A stretch of DNA of 45,712 bases from Anaerolinea sp. (lineage in GTDB: Bacteria > Chloroflexota > Anaerolineae > Anaerolineales > Anaerolineaceae). The position numbers and the translations under genes were made by a program. How positions within the stretch are numbered: the first letter of the stretch is position 1; every line of letters begins with the position of its first letter. Of this stretch, positions 24,600 through 32,402 are shown piece by piece. The DNA lies in the NCBI GenBank assembly GCA_029975965.1, contig JARKOV010000062.1:1-45712 (forward strand), read 5' to 3'. The notes beneath the pieces are model-generated. The model worked only from the letters and a program-made list of their open reading frames with translations, ran no database searches and had not been told where the DNA came from.

Positions 24600-27400
24600 G
24601 AATTTTCCTCCAATAAGGGAAGGCAAATGCGTATTCGCGTCCCTTGGTCATTTCCAGATTTGATATCAAACTCCCCACCGACCAATTGCGCACGTTCTTG
24701 CATGGCGCTCAAACCACGGTGTTTCGCCAATGCACCCTCTGCATCGAATCCCGCGCCGTCGTCTTCGATGTAGATTTCAATCTTGTGTACCTCTAGACGC
24801 ACCTCCAGCCGGACGTGAGTTGCTCGAGCATGACGCGCCACGTTCGTCAGCGCCTCCTGCACAATGCGGTAGGCAGTGGTCTCTAACTCAGAATCGAACC
24901 GCCTGCCTTCAACACCACTGTGTTTGAAGTCCACCTCGATGCCGGTTTGCTCTTTGTACCTGTTAACGTGCCACAACAGCGCGGGGATGAGGCCGAGGTC
25001 GTCGAGCATGGAAGGGCGAAGCTCGAGGGAAAGGTTACTGACTCGCGTCATCAGTTCGTCCAGCAGTTCCTGAGCGCCCGACATTTTCTTGGCGGCGAGA
25101 TCGGAAGGAAGCTTCGGAGCGATCTCGATGGTGAGCTTGAGTGCGGTAAGCATCTGTCCAATCTGGTCGTGAAGTTCGCGCCCGATGGCGCGCTGCGCGT
25201 TCTCGTGGGCTTCAACCAGGCGGCGCGAGAGATCCGCCAGACGGTCGCGATGAAGGCGGAGCTCCTCTTGCGCGCGCTTGCGCTCGGTGATGTCGGTGAC
25301 GATGACCTGAACGGCCGGTTTCCCTTGGTAATTCAATGCGGTCGCCATCACTTCCACATTCACCGGCGTTCCGTCCAGCCTGAGGAAGATATCCTCGACA
25401 GGATATAGCCCTTGCTCGCCGGCCAACATACGCTGGATGCGCGCCTGGGCCGCTTTAGATGTGGAGGGATGAATGATCTCCAAAATTGGCTTACCGATGA
25501 GCTGCTCTTCCGTCTCGGCACCTAACAACCGTTGGCCGGCTGGGTTGGTGAAGACCACCCTTCCGCCTGAATGGACAGCGATGCCCACCGGGGCGACCTC
25601 AAGCAGGTTGCGGTAACGTGCTTCACTTTCACGCAGAGCTAATTCAACCTGTTTTTGTTCGGTTACATCAGCAAGTGTACCGCGCACGATGATCCCTTGC
25701 CCCTTTTCATTCCGCTCAATGACACGACCATTCACATGCAGCCAACGAATTGTTTTATCTGGAAAAACGACCCGGAAATCGAAGCGATAATTATCGGGTC
25801 CACCGGGATCCACAGCTGTCTGAATGGTACGATTTGAGTATTCGCGGTCTTCGGGGTGGGTCGCATTTAGAAAAGTGTTTATATCCCATTTGTGTTGCCT
25901 CTCCAGCCCATATAATGGATCGTGGTTGTCGGAGCGCGACATGGAGTTGGCGTTAAAATCGTATTCCCAAACAGCAATATTAGCCTGTTCGGTGGCCAAA
26001 CGCAGGCGCTCTTCGTTTTCGCGCAATTTTTCCTCCGCCTGCATGCGTTCGTTGATATTTACAATCGTAGTGATGAAGTGTCGTAGTTTCCCGTCTGAAT
26101 CACGACGGACCGCCACACTGACATCTGCCCATACATAGGAACCGTTCTTATGAATATACCGCTTGATGAACCGGGCGGCCTCCGCTTCCCCATTCAGGAG
26201 CGAGGACACGATTTCTTGAATGGGTTCGATTTCGTCTGAGGGGGTCAATTCCTGCCATGTTTTGTCCGCCAATTCCTCGCGCGTATACCCTAGCATGTCC
26301 GCGAAAGCCCGGTTGACGGATATTTTTCCCGATGGAAGGGTGATAGATTTGCCAACATTGGCGGTCTCAAAGACGTGCCTGAATTTATCCTCACTTTCGC
26401 TCAGGGCTTCCTCGGCTTGTTTACGCTCGGTGATGTCGATCATCGTGGTGATGTGATGGGTTTCACCGCCAATGTCCATCGGTTTCGAGGAGAACAGGAT
26501 GTTCACCACCCTGCCTGATTTCGTTCGTGCAGAAAGCTCGAAATTTTCCAGGCCACCCGACCTGATCTGTTCATCAATCAATTTCTTTCTTTCTTCAGGC
26601 GTCCACATATTCAAATCAGTGGAGGTGTGCCCGATCACTTCATCGCGGCTGAATTCGAACATTTTGCAAAAGGTTTCGTTGGCGTCGATGAATTTCCCAT
26701 CGGCGATGCGGGTTATTGTCAACCCCGCGGGACTCGTGTGAAAGGCATTGGAGAATCGCTCTTCAGCCAGTCGCAATTCGACCTCCGCGCGCTTACGCTC
26801 GGTGATATCGTTCGCGACTCCATGCCAAACAGTGCTGCCGTCCGGCTCGCGCAACGGCACAGAGTGGGCTTCAATCCACATCTCCCCGTAGATGGGATGC
26901 CGCACGCGCCACTCTCGACGCCAGGCACTCAAGTGTCGCGCAGAGTCGGCAATCGACTCCTTTAGGCCTGCGAGATCGTCAGGGTGAACCAGGGCGAAAA
27001 AGGGGGCAGCATCCTCATCCAGCCGCCCCTGGGTTACCCCGTAAGCCTCCGCAAGGCGCTCGCCGCCGAACGGGAAACAAGCTGAGCCGTCGGATCTCAA
27101 CCGAAAGGTACAGACGATTCCCGGCGTTGTCTCAATGATATTCACCAACCGGGTGTGAACCTCGTCCAGTTGGTTTTCCGCTAAACTATGAAACCTCAGC
27201 TCGTTTCGCAGGAGAAGAAAGATCACCAGCGCGCTTACGGCCACGAATGCCCAGCCTTTGAACAGTTGCAAGCGGGTCATCAAAATGGGATCTGAGATCA
27301 ACGCGGCAAGCAAATTGTCCGAAAGCAGTATCCATAATCCGCCAAATAGCAGGTAAAGAAGGGAAATCCTGAAATCCAGCGAGAGGCTTTTTTTGCTCAT
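24596..27400 (-). CDS. Membrane histidine kinase with five PAS domains (HisKA_3 type)
   Basis: A 934-residue kinase. Two N-terminal membrane helices (about 12-35 and 50-68) are joined by a short loop. Five PAS/PAC units follow at about 83-205, 212-325, 333-450, 460-585 and 590-705. The HisKA_3 dimerisation segment has the phospho-His in RAIGRELHDQIGQMLTALKL (about 730) and the HATPase domain shows ALTNVARHARATHV and DDGAGFD with a final GxGxx-like RGLSAMQERA. It should autophosphorylate and pass phosphate to the overlapping NarL-type regulator. The ATG at 27400 has GAGGT ahead; longer in-frame starts to 27472 have no membrane or domain support. Confidence 0.94.
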   Translation of the reverse strand: MSKKSLSLDFRISLLYLLFGGLWILLSDNLLAALISDPILMTRLQLFKGWAFVAVSALVIFLLLRNELRFHSLAENQLDEVHTRLVNIIETTPGIVCTFRLRSDGSACFPFGGERLAEAYGVTQGRLDEDAAPFFALVHPDDLAGLKESIADSARHLSAWRREWRVRHPIYGEMWIEAHSVPLREPDGSTVWHGVANDITERKRAEVELRLAEERFSNAFHTSPAGLTITRIADGKFIDANETFCKMFEFSRDEVIGHTSTDLNMWTPEERKKLIDEQIRSGGLENFELSARTKSGRVVNILFSSKPMDIGGETHHITTMIDITERKQAEEALSESEDKFRHVFETANVGKSITLPSGKISVNRAFADMLGYTREELADKTWQELTPSDEIEPIQEIVSSLLNGEAEAARFIKRYIHKNGSYVWADVSVAVRRDSDGKLRHFITTIVNINERMQAEEKLRENEERLRLATEQANIAVWEYDFNANSMSRSDNHDPLYGLERQHKWDINTFLNATHPEDREYSNRTIQTAVDPGGPDNYRFDFRVVFPDKTIRWLHVNGRVIERNEKGQGIIVRGTLADVTEQKQVELALRESEARYRNLLEVAPVGIAVHSGGRVVFTNPAGQRLLGAETEEQLIGKPILEIIHPSTSKAAQARIQRMLAGEQGLYPVEDIFLRLDGTPVNVEVMATALNYQGKPAVQVIVTDITERKRAQEELRLHRDRLADLSRRLVEAHENAQRAIGRELHDQIGQMLTALKLTIEIAPKLPSDLAAKKMSGAQELLDELMTRVSNLSLELRPSMLDDLGLIPALLWHVNRYKEQTGIEVDFKHSGVEGRRFDSELETTAYRIVQEALTNVARHARATHVRLEVRLEVHKIEIYIEDDGAGFDAEGALAKHRGLSAMQERAQLVGGEFDIKSGNDQGTRIRICLPLLEENS

Positions 27401-27481
27401 GGCAACCTCACCTTGGCGAATCTTAAACATGGACACCAAATTGGTGGAATGGCCCCTTTGGTCAAAAAACAACCCATATTA

Positions 27482-27508
27482 ATTATACTAATGAGTGCCG
27501 GTTGGCAA
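27482..27508 (-). promoter_or_regulatory. Candidate promoter for the histidine kinase/regulator operon
   Basis: On the minus strand TTGCCA (27503-27508) and a consensus TATAAT (27482-27487) are separated by 15 bp, shorter than ideal. The leader to the kinase ATG would be about 75 nt. No other signal was found in the 282-bp gap. Confidence 0.38.
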
Positions 27509-27682
27509 AATGAGGGTCTGCTCCCTGCAATGTTGGAGCATTATTCAATCCTTTCGGTGGGCTTGCGGGAGCATGGTTGGATGAAAAGATCTTATCGGGT
27601 ATAACTTCTCCCTTGCGCGCGTATCCTCCCGCTCCACGTCGGGCTGGTACCGATCAGGAAACGATTTCAAACTCGCAACACA

Positions 27683-28999
27683 TCACTCACTGGCTGATGC
27701 AGGAGCCGCCGCGCTTTCCAGGTAGAACGCCTCTTCATCGTCGTCGTAGACCAGTATCTCCGCGTAACGGCCCCAATCCACGATGGTTTCAAGCTGGCGG
27801 TCCGTTTCTTCGGGGGGGAACTCCAGCTCGAGGGCGGTTTTCACCACCTGCCATTTGAGGTGTTGTTTCTCGCTCGCCCGCAACAGCGCGATCAACCAAC
27901 GGAACAACGGCACCCGCCGTACCCGGGTGGCAAAGATTTCCTTGCGGGCCAGGATGCTCGCTTCGGCAAAGGTCTCACCCAAATCGGTCAGCATGATATC
28001 CCCGGCTTCGACGCGGGCGAAGCCAAGCACCTCAGCGGCTTCAATCAGGCGCAGCAGGTGGTCGGAGTCGATCCCCAGGTCATCCACCAGGCGATACACG
28101 TCGGTGCGGTCGCCCGGCAGCCCTCCCAGGTGCTCCAGCAGGCCGGCCAGGTCGTTAATGTAGATATGCGGCAGGCCGCGGGTGAGACCCGGCTCGCCGG
28201 GGGCGGTGCCCAATTCGTCCGCTTCCGACTGGGTTTGACCCGCCAAAATCGAATAGACCTGATCAACCGTGGCCTGGAACTGCGGCAATTTGCGCTCCCG
28301 CGGATGGGCTAAGAGGATCTCCTGGATCGAAACAATCCGCCCGGGATCTTTGTCCATCACCACGATCCGGTCGGCCATGAAGACGGCTTCCTCAATGTTG
28401 TGGCTGACCATCAATATGGCTTTGGTCGGGATCGCCCCACTCATCCACAGCTCCATCAGCTCGCCGCGCAGCGATTCGGCGCTCAGCGGGTCGAGGGCCG
28501 AGAAGGGCTCGTCCAGGCAGAGCAATTCGGGCTCCACGGCCATGGCCCGCGCAAAACCCACCTTCTGGCGCATCCCACCGGACAGTTCGCGCGGGTAGGC
28601 GGACTCAAAACCATCCAGCCCCACCCGATCGATCAGGTCCAGGGCCATGCCAGAGCGCGCCTTTTCGGGCATCCGGCGGACTTTGAGCGCCAGGTCGACG
28701 TTCTCCAGCACGGTCAGCCAGGGGAAAAGGGCAAAGGTCTGAAAGACGATAGTCGCGTTGGGGTTCACCCCCTGCAGCAGCTCGCCGCGATACAGCACCT
28801 GCCCCTCGGTGGGGCGCTGCAGCCCGGTGATGATGCGCAGGAGGGTGCTTTTACCGCAGCCGGAAGGGCCAAGCAAGGCCACGAATTCCCCTTCGCGGAT
28901 GGTCAGGTTCACGTCTTTCACGGCGGTGAAGCGGCGCTCGCCGCTGCCGTACAACTGCTGGACGTGTTTCAATTCAACCAGGATATTGTGTTGGGTCAT
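27683..28999 (-). CDS. ABC transporter ATPase with C-terminal AAA-associated domain (NitT/TauT-like)
   Basis: A 438-residue protein. The first 260 residues are an ABC ATPase: Walker A G44-PSGCGKST, signature LSGGMRQ (139-145), Walker B LLCLDEP (159-165) and an H-loop in MVSHNIEEAVFMADR. The C-terminal ~150 residues (YINDLAGLLEHLGGL to the end) form an extra helical domain of the AAA-associated type found on some nitrate/sulfonate-like importers, perhaps for sensing or regulation. It energises the fused permease encoded 3 nt upstream. The ribosome site for this gene lies in the end of the permease gene (GGAGTGACCC), implying translational coupling. Confidence 0.9.
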   Translation of the reverse strand: MTQHNILVELKHVQQLYGSGERRFTAVKDVNLTIREGEFVALLGPSGCGKSTLLRIITGLQRPTEGQVLYRGELLQGVNPNATIVFQTFALFPWLTVLENVDLALKVRRMPEKARSGMALDLIDRVGLDGFESAYPRELSGGMRQKVGFARAMAVEPELLCLDEPFSALDPLSAESLRGELMELWMSGAIPTKAILMVSHNIEEAVFMADRIVVMDKDPGRIVSIQEILLAHPRERKLPQFQATVDQVYSILAGQTQSEADELGTAPGEPGLTRGLPHIYINDLAGLLEHLGGLPGDRTDVYRLVDDLGIDSDHLLRLIEAAEVLGFARVEAGDIMLTDLGETFAEASILARKEIFATRVRRVPLFRWLIALLRASEKQHLKWQVVKTALELEFPPEETDRQLETIVDWGRYAEILVYDDDEEAFYLESAAAPASASE

Positions 29000-29002
29000 G
29001 GG

Positions 29003-30727
29003 TCACTCCATGCGGTAGCGGTCTTCAGCCAGCCGGTAAAGCCGGCGCCAGAAAAATCGGTTGATCAAGATGACGGCCAGGACCATGCTGAGGGTGGCGG
29101 CCAGCAGCAGCGGGTAGTTCCCATCCGCCGTCGCCCGGGCGATGAGCGCTCCGATACCGGTGGTGGTCAGGGTCCGGCCGTTGAATGTGAAATGCTCCGA
29201 GACGATGCTGGCATTCCAGGCGCCGCCCGAGGCGGTGATCATGCCGGTCACCAGGTAGGGAAACAAGGCCGGCAAGATCAAGGTGCGCCAGCGCTCCCAG
29301 CCTTTCAGGTGGATCAACCGGGCGGTGTACTTCAGGTCCTGCGGAATAGCGCTGGCCCCGGCAATGATATTGAACAGCAGGTACCACTGCGTGCCCATCA
29401 GCATCAGCAGCACGGCGGCCAGGTTCAGCCCGCCGGGCAAGCTGAACAGCAACAGCACGAAGACCGGGAAGATGGCCGTGGCCGGCACGGACGCCGTGAC
29501 CTGCACCACCGGCTGCAGCACGGCCGCCAGCCGAGGGTTGGTTCCGATCGCCACCCCAACCGGGATGGTCCAGGCCAGGGCCAACAGCATGGCCACGGTC
29601 GCCCGCAAGAACGTCGCGCCGACGCCGACGGCCACCTGCGCCCATTCCCCGCCGGGAACAGTGATGAGCATCAGCGCAGAGCGGATGACGCCATACGCCA
29701 GCACAGCCAGCCCCACCAGCAGCCCGACCCGGCCCAACCACGCCCGGCCAGGCATGCCGTTGCCCGCTTTCGGATCGGGCGGTGGGATGCGCAGCAAGCG
29801 CCGGTCCAGCCGGTCCATCAGCGGGGAGAGCACCACCGCGCCGAACCAGCGCGAAATGCGCGAATTGCGGATCAAGTTGTAAAACCAGGAGGTCGGTGGA
29901 TTGTCGCTTTCCACCATCTCGACCTTGAAGCGATCGGTCCAGGCCATCAAGGGTCGCCAGATCAACTGGTCTAAGATCACCACCGTCAGGATCAGCGCGC
30001 CCAGACCCCAGGCGATGGCTGCGAAGTTCTCCTGGTTGGCGGCTTCGTGAAGGTATGCCCCCAGCCCGGGCAGCCGAAAGTCGCGCTGTCCCACCGTGAA
30101 AATCTCGGCGGCCATCAAGAAGAACCATCCACCGGCCCAGCTCATCATGCTGTTCCACACCAGGCTGATGGCGGCAAAGGGCAGCTCCAAAGTTTTAAAG
30201 CGAAACCAGGTGTTGAGACGGAAGATGGAAGACGCCTCTTGTAACTCCTTGGGGATGGTCGTCAGCGATTGGTACCAGGCAAAGGTCAGGTTCCACACCT
30301 GGCTGGTGAAGATCAACACGATCGAGGCCAGCTCCGTCGCCAATCCTTCGGGCAAGATGGCGCTCAAGCCCAACAGCACCACCGGCAAGAACGAAAGAAT
30401 GGGCACGCTCTGCAGCACATCCAGCAAGGGCATGAGCACTTGCTCCGCCCGCCGGTTGTAGGCGGCCGCCCGCCCGTAGATCAAGGTGAACAGCATCGAG
30501 AGGGCATAGGCCGCCGTCATGCGCCCGACCGATAAGGCGGTGTACCAGGGCAGCGCGGACGGCGAAAGGGAGATCTCTTTTGCTGTAATAACGGGAGGCG
30601 CTTGAAACGCCAGCCGGGCACCGACATACAGCAGGGTGACGACGGCCAGAAGGACGACCAGGTCTCCCCAGGTAAACGCTTTCCCCCCCTTGCGCTGGCT
30701 GTTAAACAGTCGCATGAGCATTGCCAT
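29003..30727 (-). CDS. ABC transporter permease, fused double BPD-type domains
   Basis: A 574-residue membrane protein made of two binding-protein-dependent permease domains in one chain (about 60-265 and 345-560), each with several helices and an EAA-like loop: EASSIFRLNTWFRFKTLELP in the first and YTARLIHLKGWERWRTLILP in the second. The fusion replaces the usual permease homodimer. AAGGAGG lies 10 nt ahead of the chosen ATG. No periplasmic or lipoprotein binding protein gene is nearby, so the substrate, possibly a small anion or organic ion as in NitT/TauT relatives, is unknown. It is transcribed with the ATPase. Confidence 0.9.
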   Translation of the reverse strand: MAMLMRLFNSQRKGGKAFTWGDLVVLLAVVTLLYVGARLAFQAPPVITAKEISLSPSALPWYTALSVGRMTAAYALSMLFTLIYGRAAAYNRRAEQVLMPLLDVLQSVPILSFLPVVLLGLSAILPEGLATELASIVLIFTSQVWNLTFAWYQSLTTIPKELQEASSIFRLNTWFRFKTLELPFAAISLVWNSMMSWAGGWFFLMAAEIFTVGQRDFRLPGLGAYLHEAANQENFAAIAWGLGALILTVVILDQLIWRPLMAWTDRFKVEMVESDNPPTSWFYNLIRNSRISRWFGAVVLSPLMDRLDRRLLRIPPPDPKAGNGMPGRAWLGRVGLLVGLAVLAYGVIRSALMLITVPGGEWAQVAVGVGATFLRATVAMLLALAWTIPVGVAIGTNPRLAAVLQPVVQVTASVPATAIFPVFVLLLFSLPGGLNLAAVLLMLMGTQWYLLFNIIAGASAIPQDLKYTARLIHLKGWERWRTLILPALFPYLVTGMITASGGAWNASIVSEHFTFNGRTLTTTGIGALIARATADGNYPLLLAATLSMVLAVILINRFFWRRLYRLAEDRYRME

Positions 30728-30905
30728 GTGGTGCCGGCCTCCTTAAATAATATTGCCCCAGTCATGCAAGACTGGGGCAGGCGAAGCCATCAAATTGTGC
30801 CATACTACCTGCCAGTCCTGCCCATGATCCCAACACGCAGGTGGGCAATTGGATCAGAAACCTGCGTCCGATTGGAAAATGTACAGTGACCGCTACCGTC
30901 CATAC
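30728..30905 (-). promoter_or_regulatory. Structured mRNA leader of the ABC importer operon
   Basis: Between the predicted start and the permease ATG are two structures. The first pairs ACGCAGGT (30835-30842) with ACCTGCGT (30860-30867), while TGATCC/GGATCA (30825-30830 and 30851-30856) pair across it as an H-type pseudoknot. The second is a perfect 10-bp hairpin TGCCCCAGTC/GACTGGGGCA (30754-30779), ending some 15 nt before the ribosome site. No known riboswitch class was recognised. This covers most of the gap 30728-31242; the rest (30941-31242) holds one further hairpin. Confidence 0.35.
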
Positions 30906-30911
30906 GCGGCG

Positions 30912-30940
30912 ATTGTACTCCAACGCCGGAGAAATGTAAA
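30912..30940 (-). promoter_or_regulatory. Candidate sigma-70 promoter for the ABC importer operon
   Basis: On the minus strand TTTACA (30935-30940), a 17-bp spacer and TACAAT (30912-30917). Both hexamers differ from consensus at one position. The transcript would start near 30905, giving a leader of about 178 nt. Confidence 0.55.
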
Positions 30941-31091
30941 CAGACGCTGAGCCGCATTTTTTTGCCCGCCCCACCCGCTCGCAGGCGGCGCGCTCCTGGC
31001 CGCCCTGGCGGACTCACCGCTCGCGCCGCCGATCGACGCCACGAATATATCCTACCAAATTTAGTATCGATTATCCTGGGGAACCGGTATC

Positions 31092-31124
31092 CCAGTCCCA
31101 TGACGCTGGGACTGGTTTTGGTTT
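31092..31124 (+). terminator. Hairpin CCAGTCCCA/TGGGACTGG with T-rich tail
   Basis: A perfect 9-bp stem (31092-31100 and 31107-31115, loop TGACGC) followed by TTTTGGTTT. It looks like an intrinsic terminator on the plus strand, but no plus-strand gene ends upstream. It may instead insulate the divergent operons or act in the leader of the gene at 31243. It shares CCAGTC with the hairpin at 30754-30779. Confidence 0.4.
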
Positions 31125-31242
31125 AAAGTACCTTCAACGGACTCAAATCCCATTGCGGTCGGAAGCCGTCCGCGGTAAGACCAGAGATCGCAGGCTACCG
31201 GCAAGTTCTCATTTCGAGCAACTCGACCAAGGAGGATCAAGG

Positions 31243-31731
31243 ATGTATCGCTGGTTGGTGTTATTGCACGTGTTGAGCGTATTCGGGTTTCTCATGGCGC
31301 ACGGCATCTCGGCGGGCGTCGCTTTTGCCTTGCGCCGAGAGCGAAACCTGGAGCGGATTCGCGCCCTGTTGAACCTTTCGGGCAACACCATGGGGGTCTT
31401 GCATGGTTCCATCTTCCTCCTGCTGCTGAGCGGGGTCGCCGGCGGTTTTATCGGTCACTGGTGGCGGCAAGGATGGATCTGGCTTTCGTTGGGCTTGTTA
31501 CTGGCGATCTACATCTACATGGGCGTCGGCGGGGCAAGCTACTACAGCCGCGTTCGCAAAGCCGCCGGGTTGGGCTACATGGAAGGTTTCAAAGCCAAAC
31601 CGCCGGCTGAGCCTGCCAGCGAGGCAACCCTGGACGCCCTGCTGCGACAGTCCCGCCCGCTCGTGCTCGCCGTGGTCGGTTTTGGCGGCCTGGCGCTGGT
31701 CACCTGGCTGATGGAATTTAAGCCCTTCTAG
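31243..31731 (+). CDS. Four-helix membrane protein, DUF2269-like
   Basis: A 162-residue integral membrane protein with helices near 3-25, 48-70, 78-100 and 137-158. The N-terminal LLHVLSVFGFLMAHGISAGVAF with a conserved His resembles the DUF2269/CopD-like group, like the protein at 16822-17346 but clearly diverged. The ATG at 31243 is chosen for the AAGGAGG ribosome site ahead and because the first helix follows at once. Function is unknown. It is followed after 123 nt by another small membrane protein and then the second kinase/regulator pair, which might regulate it. Confidence 0.7.
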   Translation: MYRWLVLLHVLSVFGFLMAHGISAGVAFALRRERNLERIRALLNLSGNTMGVLHGSIFLLLLSGVAGGFIGHWWRQGWIWLSLGLLLAIYIYMGVGGASYYSRVRKAAGLGYMEGFKAKPPAEPASEATLDALLRQSRPLVLAVVGFGGLALVTWLMEFKPF

Positions 31732-31854
31732 GCAAAGGATGTACTCGCCCTGGCTGTCCCCTGCCTGGGATACCCGCTGTGGGCCGCATGGCCGGGAAAT
31801 TGCCTGCCGGCGTGGTGACATCGAATTGAGTGCTTACCACAACAAGGAGACAAG

Positions 31855-32283
31855 ATGGTCAAAGGTTCGCGTTGGATCTATTGTTCGGCAGCCGGGCTGT
31901 TTCTGCTCGGCGTCGTCACCCAGGTCTTCTTCGCCGGGATGACCGTCGTCGCCCGCCGGATGAGCTGGGATAACCACATCGGGTTGGGCCACATCTTGGC
32001 GGCCCCCCTGTTGTTCATGCTGATCAGCCAGTACACCGGCCGCCTGCCCGGGCGGATGAAGAACCTCACCTGGCTGCTGTTCGGGGTGTACGTGCTCCAG
32101 GCGGACGTCCTCATCTTCATGCGGTCGGCTGCCCCGCTCGCCTCCGCGTTCCACCCCGTCCTGGCTTTGGTGGATTTCGCCATTGGCTTCTCCCTGCTGC
32201 GAGCCGCCTGGCCTCTGGCCAGGCAGAGCCAGGCGCGCGCCACCCCTCAGCCCGATCTTCCCAGGACGGCGAACGCCGATTAA
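31855..32283 (+). CDS. Small four-helix membrane protein, DUF6220-like
   Basis: A 142-residue protein with four predicted helices (about 7-30, 40-60, 70-88 and 98-118) and a polar tail rich in Arg, Pro and Thr. The FLLGVVTQVFFAGM opening with HIGLGHILAAPLLFMLI is typical of a family of unknown function seen in Chloroflexota and Actinobacteria (recalled, not searched). AAGGAGA precedes the ATG. The neighbour upstream is also a small membrane protein; the pair may act together. No catalytic residues are evident. Confidence 0.68.
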   Translation: MVKGSRWIYCSAAGLFLLGVVTQVFFAGMTVVARRMSWDNHIGLGHILAAPLLFMLISQYTGRLPGRMKNLTWLLFGVYVLQADVLIFMRSAAPLASAFHPVLALVDFAIGFSLLRAAWPLARQSQARATPQPDLPRTANAD

Positions 32284-32390
32284 GCAGCGGACAGGTTGAA
32301 AAATGGCTGAAATGGGCGGGCATTCACCTGGTCGGGCGCATCTCCCGCCTTGCTGTTAGTAAATCGGCAACATTCTAGATAAATTTGATC

Positions 32391-32402
32391 TATAATAACC
32401 TC
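32391..32402 (+). promoter_or_regulatory. Consensus -10 element placing transcription start at the kinase ATG
   Basis: A perfect TATAAT (32391-32396) has its first base exactly 12 bases before the ATG at 32403, so the expected +1 coincides with the start codon. There is no ribosome site and no good -35. This indicates a leaderless mRNA for the histidine kinase. Confidence 0.5.

Noticed and set aside
28400..29974. Long plus-strand open frame (524 codons) opposite the ABC importer genes
   Set aside because: It is composed of Gly/Gln/His/Pro-rich shadow sequence without domains; the opposite strand encodes clear ABC components.
31220..31242. Idea that the 30-residue N-terminal extension of the membrane protein (from 31153) is real
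   Set aside because: The extension is polar, precedes a textbook AAGGAGG site and would delay the first membrane helix; the start at 31243 is better.
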